Shown piece by piece: positions 1 to 11,672 of a DNA stretch of 64,000 bases. The notes beneath the pieces were generated by a model, which saw only the letters and a list, made by a program, of their open reading frames with translations, ran no database searches and had not been told where the DNA came from. The stretch spans positions 1,674,001 through 1,738,000 of the forward strand of contig JAITYX010000063.1 in the NCBI GenBank assembly GCA_021018815.1, read 5' to 3'. This DNA comes from Talinum fruticosum (lineage: Eukaryota > Streptophyta > Magnoliopsida > Caryophyllales > Talinaceae). A program made the translations under genes and the position numbers. How positions within the stretch are numbered: the stretch's first letter is position 1; the number at the start of each line of letters is the position of its first letter.

Positions 1-299
1 CCATATAAGATGTAACCCATACCCCTAGTCAAAGTCAGATCTATTCAACCTAACTATAAACTATTTTTTAGCATAAAGTGTTACTTTCAGGCCTTTGTCT
101 GGGCAACATTTATTTATGCATGGCCCCTTTTTCCCCTGTGTGGGATGCTTCTATCTATTGTATGCATCTATCCTTTTTTATTCCTTCCCTTTTTGTGGCA
201 TCCAAGGTGGGGGATATTCTGGGATAATTGACCTTCTATTGTTACACTAATGTTTTTATCAGGTGTAAACTGTAATCTTTCTGCTTGACTTTGCCAAAG

Positions 300-3200
300 G
301 AGCAAAGGAAATTCTGCAGGATATCTCAGAGAAGCAGGGGAAGAAAATGAATTCAGTTGACTCCGCGAAAGATATACCAAAGTTCATCAACTTTTTCAAG
401 GCATGCAGTCCTCTTATCCAATAAAAGATCTTTAATTCTGTGTCATGACAGCTGTTCCCCGTGGTTAGTTGTGATTGTAGATCATTGTCATCCTTATTTG
501 AGAATTGAGGGTCGTCTACTACTATGGTTTTTCCATTTGTTTTCGGGTAAAGTGTTAGGTTTCTTCCAACCAAGAACACCAGTATTTACATAGAGTAATA
601 CCCTTAATAAACCATTCTGAGTTAAGCATAAATTTAACGCCTATCTAAAAGCTGTAAACCTTCCTTTACTAAGAATCTAATTCTCCATATGCGAGTAACC
701 TTTATGCTCTTGAGTAATTGTGTAGTTACTTTTACTCCTCTATCTTACTCTCCTCCCAAATGGACGCTTGGTCTGCTAGCTGGTATGCATCCTTGCATTT
801 CTTTCCTGCCAGCAGTAATATAGAGTTGCTAAAATAAGACAGCAATCACTGCCTTTCTTTACCATTTATTATGCTTTATCCTTCTGGAGGTCCAGTAAAT
901 CCATCTACTCTACTCATAAGGGATTTTCAGTTGACCAATCTACCTTCCAAAATTGTCTTGGTATATGCAAAATAGAAGGAAAGATGCTCAATTGGTTCCA
1001 TTTTCTAGTTGCACAGTACCCAACAATCATCTTCCATATTCATCCCCATTCTTCTCAATCTATCTTTAGTAAAAAGTCTCCTCTGCATAATCAACCAAGT
1101 AATGAATCTATGCTTAGAAACATCATACTTCTTTTTGTGGCAATCAGCCCAGTTAGGTCTGTTCGATGCAGCAGTTTGCAGTCACTTGTCATGCCTGGAA
1201 ATAGAAGACAATCCAAATGGATGACCTTGCCAAATGAGAGGGTCAATGAATGAAAACCGGTTCTGCTTTATCTTATGAAATTTCTTCCAGCACTGCAAAA
1301 TCAATGGGAGCGCTAAAGCCAAAAATCATTCTGTTTGAGATGATATTCATGCACCCATTTCACCCATGAAACATCACTTCTAGTAGCCAACCTAATTATG
1401 TTTCACATATCACACATTGACATACCTAAGTTTCTTAGGAAGACATACTATTACTATATCCCAAACCACAAGAGGAGGCTTCCTAGGATTACTATTTTTT
1501 CCCCAAATAAAGGGTCTACAAATTTGATTGCTGTCTTGAACAACCTTCTGAGGTAGAATACAGATAGAGGCTCAGTAAACCACCATATCCATAAATACGG
1601 AGTTCACTAGCTGCACTCTCCTAGCATAGCTTGAATGTCTAGTGCTACAATGCTTCTAGTTCATAGTGATTTTGTTACCAAACCTGCAGAATATAATTTA
1701 GACAGTTTCTTAGGGGACAAAGGAAAACCCAAATATTTATAAGGAAGCTCGCACATACTAAATTCAGTCTGTTAGATTTACTGCCCGAGAACGTTCACAT
1801 CAGCGGCATACATCTGAGATTTGCTGACATTGACTTTTAATTTTTTTCTTTCTGCCAAATTCATGGTTTTTATGGATGAATTCAGCCATTCTCATTCAAA
1901 TTTAAACATGTTCTCGGCCTGTTATTTACTTTCCTGTTTGCCTTGTAATTTAGTCCGTTATCTTCCTAATTAGATGAATACATCATTCAAGTTCCAGTAT
2001 CATGCTTTGAAGAAAAATTTGGCCAGTTAAAAATTTATGGCTCACCTGACTAAGAGATGTGCCAGGGGCTTTCATAACACTCAGCGCAGAGCTTTGACTC
2101 AGTTTGACTAGCTGGCAACTTCCAAGCTTCCCAAATGTTCTATCCCTAGTTCCCAAGCAAAAATAATAAAATATATGCTAGAAAAGCAAATGATAGATGT
2201 TGAAGTTAATACAAGATAAAGTTTGGCTGTGTGTCTTGCCTATGTTAGACCCCCCCACCCAAAGAAAAAAAGAAAAAGAAAAATACGGACACAAAAACCA
2301 GAAAAGCAGGGGAAATGAAACAATCTAAACCAAGCTGATGGCACCAAGCCCAGCTCAGAATCCAGATGATGGGTCTGAGTTAAGCTCTGGTGGCATATGG
2401 GGGTGGGAAGCTCTATGTGGTGTTAGATATCCTTTGATGAACAATTGGAGAAGAAATCAGGGGTTAGAAAGGGGATAGAAGGGAAGGGTAAGCAAGTTGG
2501 TAGTTGGAGTTTGGAAGGAAGGATTTTACTTTTTCACCTCTGTAAACTAGTTATCAACAACAACATAAACGGATAGAACCAAACTGACTTAGGAAGGGAT
2601 TCACTCCGCTTTCTTAGCCAGTAAGGGGCTAGGCGTGGAATGATTGAGCGAGGTTTGTTTACTAAGACCTAGAAGAACACAACGTGGTTGCCAAACCAAG
2701 ATACAGCAACTAGGGGACTTTGGTAGAAAGCCGATTCACTCAGCACTTTCTGGGTTGAAACACAAAGTGTATCAAAGGGGTTAATTTCATTCAAAAAGTT
2801 CAAAGTTTTGTACATACAAGGGGAGGCCTTTTATAGAGGGCCTTTTCCCGCCAAAAGTAGCTTTCCTAATCAGTAAGAAAAGGTTAAGACTAATCATAAT
2901 TAATTAGCATTAGTTACAAGATTAATCTTAACTAAGACAGAAAAGCCGAAAACGGCAAGTTGTTCTGATTCTGACCGGGCAGTTCTCGGAACCAATGATA
3001 GTTCTTTCCTCCTCTGGGCAAGTTGCAATTGGTTGAGAAGACATTGAAAAGCCTTGACAATCCATTTGAAGACTTCTCAAAATAGTAGACCTAATTCCTA
3101 GTAACTAGCCTTTGCAACTGTTTCTGAGACTCTGTAAGTAAGAAAGAGTTTTGCCCATATGTATTCTTCTTCTTCTGAGGATGACTGGTAATGTCGTTGG

Positions 3201-4764
3201 ACTCAGACTCAACGAACTTGTAAGGAAATCTACATCATTAATACTTCCTGCAATTAGTGATCTTCTTGTAGAACACCTTGACTCAGAATCTATCTTCTCG
3301 GCTAAGAAACCAATCTGATTTCTTCTGGATAGGTGCTTCTGGGCTTAGAAAGATGCCTTCTTCCTTCTTGAAAGCTTTCCGCCAATCATTAACTAGAAAG
3401 GAGTGAGGTTTCTCCAAACCTGTTTAGTGTTCTACCTTATGAATGTAAATTAGCAACATACAAATTTTCTAGAATTATTACAGACCATAACTTGTTCATC
3501 AAAGGAATGACATTGTTCGAATAGCAATTGAAAACAACAAAAGTCACTCAGACAAGGAGTGGGGTTGGATCTGAGTGGGGATCATGTTGGAGCAGACTTG
3601 AATGAGGGTTTTCCTCCTTTGTAGTGATCCAGACTTAGGGTCCCTGGGTTGGAACCGCGTGCTTCACTCTTGAGTTGTGGAACTGGAGTCTGGGCCCGCT
3701 TCTTAGCTGACTCAGAAAGGCTGCCGGGCTGTGACTCACAGAATAGAGACTTCTCCTTACTTTGCTTCTTGTCCAGCAGTCCTGCGTTGAGTAATCCTAT
3801 CTCATCCTAAACCTGCAGGGTTGCTTGATTCTGAGCTCTTAGTGGGACTCAAAATTGTGGAATCTGGCCTTGCTGCTTGAAAGGTTGGAAGACCACCATT
3901 AAACATGATCTGAACCTGGTTTGCCTTCATTTTCCTAGTGTTGCACTGAGCTTGGCTCTCCCTAGAGTCAATTTGTTAGTAACCAAGAATCATGATGGAA
4001 GAATATTTCCATCACAAGCTGAGTTTAGCTGAGATTTTCATCAATCCTATTCACTTTACTTAAACTATGACTCTACCTATAACCTTTGTCTCAGTCCTTT
4101 TTGCAAAGCTCATCAGGCTAGAGACTTTGTTCTTGGACTGTACTTTTTCAGTTGCAAAATAAGCATGCCTTTTGGTCAGAGTTAGATTGTTTTAAGAGTA
4201 AACACAAGTGCCATGAGAAATTGATCAGGTTCTTGTTAATCCTGATTTCTGAACATGCCTTATAACAATTTAGGCCCTGTTTGGTTGAGCAAAACTGAAA
4301 TGGAACTTGATTCCTCTGGTTTCAAGTTCCTTTTTCAATTGTTTGGTTGAGTATTTTGAAGGTGGAAGTTGAAATTTATAGGTTTTAAGTTCCCCTCAAA
4401 ACAAGGGAATTTGAATTCCCCCAAATGGGAGGGTGATCAATTCTTAATCCCTCAAGAATCAGTTTATAATTATTAAAAAGAGAAAAATTAGCTTATTTGC
4501 TATATTATTATTATTAGGTTGTTGTTGTTTATTTTTTATATATTTTTTTTTTGTCATATTGTTTGATGGAATATTATAGTTTGAAAATAGGTTTACTAAA
4601 AATTATAAATAAAATTTGTTAATCATTGAAAAAATTACAAGATAGTTAATTAAAAAATTAAATAAATACAAGAGTCAATTATCAGCAAACATGATAACGC
4701 GCTTCAACTTTTATTAAATCAGATGATGATGATGATGATGATGATGATGATAATGATGATGATG

Positions 4765-4853
<89 letters not shown>

Positions 4854-7800
4854 AATAACAATAATAATTTACAACAAAATAAAATAATTTAAAAAATTAA
4901 ACAATTTTGATTTCATTCCATGATTAACAACTAAATAACGAGAATTGCAACTTGATTCTATTCCTGTTGTCTACCAAACACTTGAAGAAAATATTCAAGT
5001 TCCATACCTAACCCCTCAGGTATCATTCCTTAATTTCATTCTATCCCAATTTTACATACCAAACAGGGCCTTAGGAAGTTTCAGTTTTTGTGTCCTTTTT
5101 ACCTTTCCTGTTTCGTGGTGTTTGTAAGCTTTGTCTCTCTCTTCTTTTTATCTTCCTAGCTCTTGTTCTTTGCAACTTTTCAGTGCAGTAATTCATTCTT
5201 TTGCCTTTCTGATTACGCAGGATCAGCTGAACTTAGCTGAGGTGAAATACCCCTGGAACATTTTAAGGTGTGAATGGATTTCAAGAACACTTTTGCAGTT
5301 AAATTTTCTTAAAACATCAACTTATATAAAGTGACAAGACAAGGATGCTCTTGGATACACTCTATGATGCCCACTTATTTTGTTTCAATCAATGAAGATG
5401 TAAATGTACCAATTTTTTGTTTTAACTTTACACATGAGCTTGAAACTCAAGCAAGAGTGAGCATCTACAAAACAGTAGGAAAGACACACATATAGATTTG
5501 TGTACCCACATTCTTTAATGACTGCAGAATGGCCAATTTGAGCATTTTCAAGCAGATATATTGATGTCTACATCACAAGCAATTGACGTATTCTGTTTTA
5601 TGCTCCAGACATTCAACGATTTTTTCATAAGGGAGTTGAAGCCTGGGGTAAGACCCATTGCCTATATGGATCGTGATGATGTTGCAGTATGTGCTGCTGA
5701 TAGCCGTCTAATAGCTTTTAAAACTGTCATGGAGAGCACCAGATTCTGGGTTAAGGTATTATCCAATCTACGGGTTTTTGGAGAGGGAATTAGTTTTTGT
5801 TGATATTTTTGCTGTTATAGGCACAAGTTGAATTTTCTTGTTGTTTTGCATGCATATACAATAATATGTCCAAGCCTGATTTTTGCTGACGATTTTATAT
5901 TGTTGTCACTTCTCGTCACCTTTAGCAAGGACATGTCGTTACATTTTATTTTATGTTTTGATATGAAGGACATTTTATCGTGCACGAGAAGTTTATCAAC
6001 TTTCCCACTAATGTGCTAGGTATTGACTCGTAGACATTTGCTAGCATATTTTCCTATTTAATATTCAGAGCTTATTATCTTGATTATTTGCATGGTTTTA
6101 TTGGCAATGGAGGCATTGTTAGTGAGCTAGACATCCAAAGAAGCATGGACACTTTTAATTGCTTAAGGTGTCCGTATCCGGTAAGTGTTGGACATGAATA
6201 CTCTGAGACACTCTGGGTCACTACCAATCACAGTTGACATGCACAAAATTATGTTTGCGTCTAGTGGCGATGCTAGCAATTTTAATTGGGGGAGGGGGAG
6301 AGGGGGGTTCATTTATATACTTTCCAAAATTCACTTGAATACTTGTGGTTCCTTTTTTTTGGGCCGGAGGGGGCGCATAATATGCTTGATTCTTATTCTA
6401 AAATGTTAATTAAATTCAAATATCTCTATGTTGATGTTTGTGTGAATATTAAGAAAAGGGTATTAGGTATATTACGTCTCGAGTTAAATTTTCTCCTTCC
6501 TATATGTGCTTGCTATTCTATCCTTTTTGCTTCTGGTGGGGGAAAAAGGTATTTCATACAAGAGGATGACAATTCAAACAAATGATTTGGATATAATAAA
6601 ATGAAAATATCAAGAATAATTGTTTAGAATTTATTAACCAAACTTTGTTAAAAAACAATCAGAGAACAATAAAAACCAATTCTGGTTGGATCGTTTCAAA
6701 CATATATCTCAGAATTAACTTTGGAGAACGTGCTCTGTATAGTTTGTTCTTTTCAATGATACTGAAACCGTTCATCACTATCATATTTGTCTGTTAGATA
6801 TGCTTTTAATGTGAAAGGAAGCATGTGAGAAAGTTGTTTATCACTGATTCAATTTACTTCTTTCCCGTAACCATTTGCAATAGCTTTGAAATTAGAAAAG
6901 AGTAAAGCATAATTTGGTTCATGTTCCCAACAGCTGAGATAAGGTGAGCTTGATGTGTGCTCTTTTGCTAAAATTCTGTGATACTAGTTTTGTGCATATG
7001 TGCAGGTAGTTTCTGTTTGGGTTTTGGAACTCCGGGGCTTAGATGTTTTACTACCCCCTCCCCAGCCTCTTTGAGGCCACAGGAGCCTAACTGGTCCCCA
7101 GGCGTAACTGTTTTACTGGAATTGTGTAGGGCCGAAAGTTTTCTGTTCAAGGCCTGCTGGGTAATGATGTTTCCGTCACTCCTTTCATTGAAGGGGCAAT
7201 GGTGATATTTCGATTGGCTCCTCAGGTAGTTGATTTATTTATTTCAAGACTCAAAACATTCAATCGATACATTGTCTTGTGGCAGCATTTTGACATGCAA
7301 TAATTTTTACCTCCATTTTTACATGTTTATGTTCTCCAAAAATGTCGCAGGATTATCACCGGTTTCATTTTCCAGTTTCGGGAACCATAGAGCGATTTGT
7401 TCACATTCCTGGGTCCTTATACACTGTATGATATGTTTCCTTTTCCCTTCATTTAATCAAGGTAGGATGATCTGGGTAACATGTTACCTTATTTTCCACC
7501 TCATGTTTCTTCCTGACTTTTTTACAGGTTAATCCTATTGCTGTAAATAGCAAATACTGCAATGTATTTACAGAGAATAAGCGAGTTATATCTATAATTT
7601 CATCTGCATACTTCGGAAAGGTTTGTCGCTGTAATTTTTAAAATTTTGCACCTGCGCTCAAGCATTTCTTTTGGCACGTGCCAGATTGTTTATAAATTGG
7701 TTGGGGTCATTCTGGTGCACTAATTCCTAGAATATATGAATTCCATTAAGAATCCCCACACTAGTGTTATTATAAGTTTTTAGAAATTCCAAAGCTCAGG

Positions 7801-10724
7801 GCCTACAATGTGGCAACAGAGATCTATGACGAATAGACATCATATTCATTCAGTTAGCCAAAACACTTCTTCACAGTAAACTCTTGGGTCAGATACAACA
7901 ATTACTAGTCCCGTCGTGGGTCCCACTTCTGCAAGGTCTAGGGAGATTCCGATGTAGGCAGCCTCTTTCGAACATTTCTACCAATTGAGAGACCAAATTC
8001 AGATAGGGGATCTTAAATACTTTCTAACCAGAAGTAAAAAATTGCTGACATAATAAGTAAATTAGGGAAAGGATTTCTGTAAAAAACAAGAAAAATAGGC
8101 TTTCCAGTTCATCTATATGTATTCCTAAACACTAGTTCCTCAAAAACCAGCTGTACTTCTTATCAGCTTCAGAACTGCTAAATATCATGACAAACTTATC
8201 TTGTACTTGTTCGAATGATATCTCTGAGTCATGGCTTTTGGCTGTCTTCTAACTCTGATCTTCTGATGGGGTTCCATTTGGAAATTGTCCATTTTCCTTG
8301 TTAAATTAACCTGGTTGTAGGTGGCATTCATTGCAATTGGAGCAACAATGGTTGGCAGCATTACTTTTACCAGGAACACAGGCAACCATGTTAAGAAGGG
8401 AGATGAGGTTAGCAATTTCTCAAATTTATCATGTAAATTGTTTTCACCTATTTATATTTCCTTTCCTGTCTACCTTTTTTCCATGACAAGTTGTTTCTGG
8501 TGCAGTTTGGGTACTTCTCGTTTGGTGGAAGCACTGTTATTTGTCTCTTTGAGAAGGTATTTCCCATGAACTTGCTTGGGCATCTACCATATTCTGAAAT
8601 CACATTCATGAGGTATCTGGAAGGCAACTTGTTTGATATGTTTATTGAAACTCAACGGCCTAAGTTCTCTAGTCTTTGCACTCTAATCTAGTATCTCTTT
8701 AGTCATCTACAAAATTTTGTCCCTTCTCATTGTTTTTCTTTTCTTCTTCCTTTCTGTTTTAGTGGAGATTAAGAACAAAGGAAGCCAGTTCAAAAGTTTG
8801 AGGATTTGGAACATAATCTTGGATTTTAAAAGTCATCATACTTTATGATAATGTTATGTTATTTCTGTGTATACTACTACAGGTTATTTTAAACAAATTA
8901 GAGTTTCTTGGAGTGTTTTAGTTATATATAATTTCCCATTCTGTTTAGGTTTCATTTTGATAGTTTCCTATTTGGCTAGTTTAAGTGTTTAGGATATTAC
9001 AATTAGATGCTTTTTCATGTGTTGTTATTGCTTTTGATGATTGTTTATTCATTGAATACATAGACTTATTGATTCTTGATTCTTGATACTGGTTTCTAGT
9101 TTCTAACTTTACTTCTTTCTCTTTTTCTCTACCTCTTATATGCTTATTTCTTTTTCTTTTCTCTGATTTTCTTTTATGTCTATCATAGAAAATAAGCAAA
9201 AGCTAATGATAAAGGGTCTGTTCTTTTTGTTGCTAGTTGTTAAAAGCTTTATAAGGAGCTTTACGAGGCTGTAAGGTAGTTGTAAGGTAGCTTTAAGGGG
9301 TTGTAAGGAGTTGTAACCTTGTTAAGCTGAAAGCTTAACTTGCTTAAAGCAAAAGAGCATGCCCAAAGTCTCTCGGAAACAAAATCAGATAACAGCCCTC
9401 AGGACAGGAAAACTTCATTTCAACTAATTGTAAGTGACTAGTTAGCAATGTATTCTTTTACTAGTGTTAGGTAGGAGGGAATTGTTCAATTTTATGTACC
9501 TCCCTGGAGTTACAGAATTTCATTCAGTTCCCTACTGTACAGGATTAGCTTGATATGAGAAGGTTCTTGTGAGATTCTTTATTGTGAGTCTCTCAGAATA
9601 AGCTTCTTTTCTTGCAAGAGGTTAGGTTGCTTCTGTTTGGAGCTCCCTGGGCCATATTTAGGGGATGCTGCCAGGGTCAAGTGGCATGTCATATCCACAT
9701 TTCTCGTTCTATAACTTACCGCAGTAGCTAGTTGCATACTTACAAGCATCAGTGATGTGACTGATCATTGACTGCATGCATCAGCCCCATAATTGGGATA
9801 GCCTTTAGCTGATTCACAATTCTTACCACAATAATCAATCTGTACTGGTTATCTGCCAGGGTTTTCTTCTGTTTTTCATAGGGCCAATATATTATTAATT
9901 CAGGTGACAAGATGGGCATGCTATCATAATGCTAAAAAATGAGCCTATTGATTATTTTAAAGAGGGAAAGGGGGACAGTGATATTTGAGTAGTCACTATT
10001 CTTCAAACAAATGTGTCAACGAGGTTTGCTGAGGCTGTGCTTGGCTGGATTGCCTCTTCGTCACATAGTTGCATTTGTTTTTCTTCACCTTTGTGACATG
10101 CACTATTTTGAGCAAAACACATGTGACTTGTAGAGCTGATGGCCTCATGCACGCTATAATGAGCTTAAAGTAAATCTTTCAAGAAGTTATTTAGGCTCTG
10201 TTGTTAATTGGTTGGATAATATTTCCGATTGATATCATCTTTGCTTTGTCATGCTATTGAAAACATTTTTTTCTTCCTATATTCGGATTTAGGAAGTTAT
10301 ATTTGACAACTCTTCGTGTACAATTATTATCATAGCCCTTTCCAGAGAAAGAAAGTACATATAATTTGAAATGGAGTTGGTATGATGTGAGGGTAAAATG
10401 CAATCCCAATTCTAAATTGGAAATATAATTTGAAATGGAGTTGGTATGATGTGAGGGTAAAATGCAATCCCAATTCTAGATTGGAATACACATTTTGCCT
10501 AGTGGGAAGAAAGTGAGGAAATGCTTTCCCTAATCTACTTATTACCTGAGGCACTTAGTTGGCTGGCCTGTTGACCTTTTTTCTTTTCTTTTTTTTTTTT
10601 TGTGTGTGTTTGCCAGGATGTGATAAAGGTAGATGCAGATCTCCTCGAGAACAGTACCAGATCTCTTGAGACCTTGGTTCGCGTAGGAATGCAACTGGGT
10701 GTATCCACCAAGACTTGCAAATAA
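300..10724 (+). CDS. PSD2: Phosphatidylserine decarboxylase proenzyme, PSD2/PSD3 type (3' nine exons)
   Basis: The enzyme converts phosphatidylserine to phosphatidylethanolamine; plant PSD2 and PSD3 act on the vacuolar membrane and ER, whereas PSD1 is mitochondrial. The exons I can join are 300-400, 5221-5267, 5609-5755, 7130-7225, 7351-7425, 7528-7620, 8321-8407, 8506-8556 and 10617-10724 (stop TAA 10722-10724). They read KQGKKMNSVDSAKD, FNDFFIRELKPGVRP, AVCAADSRL (catalytic Asp region), APQDYHRFHFPVSG (catalytic His), VNPIAVNSKYCNVFTENKR, and FSFGGSTVICLFEK, where self-cleavage before Ser in GGST would make the pyruvoyl group. The N-terminal C2/EF-hand part of this type lies left of the window. 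Oddities: the first visible intron has a GC donor (401-402) and is 4.8 kb long; exon 5221-5267 is one base short of the expected 48 bp; the acceptor at 299 is weak, but an in-frame TAA at 266-268 excludes the AG at 261-262. The family call is secure; the choice between PSD2 and PSD3 is not. Confidence 0.93.
900..1900 (-). mobile_element. Degenerate LINE (L1-type) reverse transcriptase 3' half
   Basis: Read on the minus strand, 1790-1860 gives KVNVSKSQMYAADVNVLGQ, the block found just after the catalytic region in plant LINE reverse transcriptases. Then come YLGFPLSPKKL near 1700, ASICILPQKVVQ and PLVVWDIV near 1450-1560, and finally the zinc-binding RT-associated block HKKKYDVSKHRFITWLI at about 1060-1130. 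Stops and frame changes break the frame throughout, so this is a dead 5'-truncated insertion within the PSD intron, in opposite orientation to the host gene. Confidence 0.8.
2200..4260. other. Unclassified intronic stretch, possible minus-strand LTR
   Basis: I recognise no protein in this stretch. On the minus strand, 2826-2844 reads as a good TATA box (CTATAAAAGGCC), and the sequence downstream resembles the transcribed leader of an LTR or gene. A TG start near 4013 (minus) is possible. I found no matching target duplications or second LTR, so the nature of this block remains open. Confidence 0.25.
4273..5070. mobile_element. PIF/Harbinger (Tourist-like) MITE, 798 bp
   Basis: The element begins GGCCCTGTTTGGT and ends with its exact inverse ACCAAACAGGGCC, a 13-bp perfect terminal inverted repeat. 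It is flanked by TTA on both sides (4270-4272 and 5071-5073). The 3-bp TTA duplication with this terminus is the signature of Harbinger/Tourist elements. It has no coding capacity. Its centre carries trinucleotide repeats that could form a hairpin. It lies in the large PSD intron, about 150 bp before the exon at 5221. Confidence 0.88.
4722..4856. repeat. Compound microsatellite (GAT)n-(AAT)n-(TTA)n forming an inverted repeat
   Basis: A run of GAT triplets passes into AAT triplets and then, after a short spacer near 4813, into TTA triplets. The AAT and TTA tracts are complementary over about 40 bases, so the stretch can fold into a long AT hairpin. It lies within the Harbinger MITE. Confidence 0.9.
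5756..7129 (+). other. PSD intron, no further feature seen
   Basis: This phase-0 intron runs between the codons for STRFWVK and GRKFSVQGLLG. I see only AT-rich sequence with short chance open frames and a G-rich patch at 6285-6312. Confidence 0.6.
7900..8005 (+). mobile_element. Probable tRNA-derived SINE remnant (3' body)
   Basis: The stretch with gggtcccacttctgcaaggt, followed by gatgtaggcagcctc and an A/T-rich tail with agagacc, resembles the body of plant Au-type SINEs (the block around TGTACGCAGCCTTACC). The tRNA-like head with A and B boxes is not recognisable, so this would be a truncated, diverged copy. It sits in the PSD intron 7621-8320. The call rests on memory of the family consensus. 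Confidence 0.45.
9214..9364. mobile_element. Short hAT-like MITE candidate
   Basis: The ends GGGTCTGTTCTTTTTG and (inverse of the right end) GGGCATGCTCTTTTGC form an imperfect terminal inverted repeat around a roughly 150-bp unit. Internally, ttgtaaggagt-like words recur several times. Target duplications are not clear, so the exact ends are tentative. Confidence 0.4.
10361..10487. repeat. 64-bp tandem duplication
   Basis: Two near-identical copies (10361-10424 and 10425-about 10487) share ataatttgaaatggagttgg through caatcccaattct, with about one difference (aaattgg versus agattgg). The high identity implies a recent event. The array ends about 130 bp before the last PSD exon. Confidence 0.9.
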
Positions 10725-11672
10725 AATTAAGCTAATGACAGGAAGGTTCTCTGAAGTTAGAGGCTGGACCCTCACTGTATAGCATACCTTTGTCCTGAGA
10801 TTATTTGTAATGTATTTTGTTTTATGCTTTGTTTTTCATTTTGGTGCCTTTGTCTCTTTGTGTGACTTTACTTTTGTCTATGATTGAGAAATTTTTGTGT
10901 GTGGTGCCCACTTCAGAAGATTTCTATCATGTAAGAAAAAGGTTTTGAGTTAAGAGGTGCCCACTTTAGGCTAACTATTAGTACTATGGCAAGGTAGAAA
11001 TTATCTCATGCATTGATGGTGTCCTTGGGCTATGTTACGACTCTTCGTTTTACAAGTACCTTAACAAAAGAAATACAAAAAAGCAACACCTAAAACTCTG
11101 TTCGTTACACCGTGCTGACATTGTATGGACATATGGTCAAGTCCAAGTAACATGGCGCTGGCTGTGCAGCAGAGTCCTAGTGAAGTACAGCTGAAGAATA
11201 TGATATGATGACTTGAAGCTTGAATTACTAAATTGTGTTTGTTGTGAAAGTTGGAGCGTAAGTTTGACCATTGCCTTCTCTAGTCCCAACAAGTGGAGGA
11301 TATTTCTCTACCTTGCATCCAACGATGACAGTGGAACTGGTGATTGGTGATGTTCATTCAAACTTGTCCCAATTTGTGGGTTGACAGGTAAAAGCTACAT
11401 TTACATTTTGAGTTTCCTCAATGTAGACATTGTATGCATTACCAAGTACTGATTGGGAAGATGAAATTTGTGTTTGTTACCAGTTTTTGATGTTCTACCA
11501 TCATCTTTACAATGCTGTAAACACTGTTAATCATATTTTTACATCAGAATTAATTTACAGCTCCTTGATATGAATATTCTACAGCAGTGAAATTCCTGTG
11601 TTGAGTTGATTCCTTGTTCTGAAATATTTGCCAGAAATCACTCACCACAGGTGAGTCTTGTAGAGCCATGCA
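10725..11672. other. Convergent intergenic region between PSD and PICALM5
   Basis: The two genes point towards each other here. The region should hold both 3' UTRs and polyadenylation signals. AT-rich runs such as tgtaatgtatttt near 10809 fit plant 3' ends. No further gene or repeat was recognised. Confidence 0.5.

Larger units (their letters stand above)
401..5220 (+). other. Long PSD intron with a GC donor, filled with repeats
   Basis: This 4.8-kb phase-0 intron separates ...INFFK from DQLNLAEVKY. It starts with GC (TTCAAG then gcatgc) and ends in tacgcag. It holds minus-strand LINE debris (about 900-1900), an unclassified stretch at 2200-4260 and a Harbinger-type MITE (4273-5070). The open frames in it are short and unsupported. 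Confidence 0.75.
8557..10616 (+). other. Last PSD intron (2.06 kb)
   Basis: The intron separates the GGST-coding exon from the last exon. It holds a small MITE-like unit (9214-9364) and a 64-bp tandem duplication (10361-10487). The acceptor is preceded by a long pyrimidine tract (10571-10614). No coding sequence was recognised. Confidence 0.7.
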
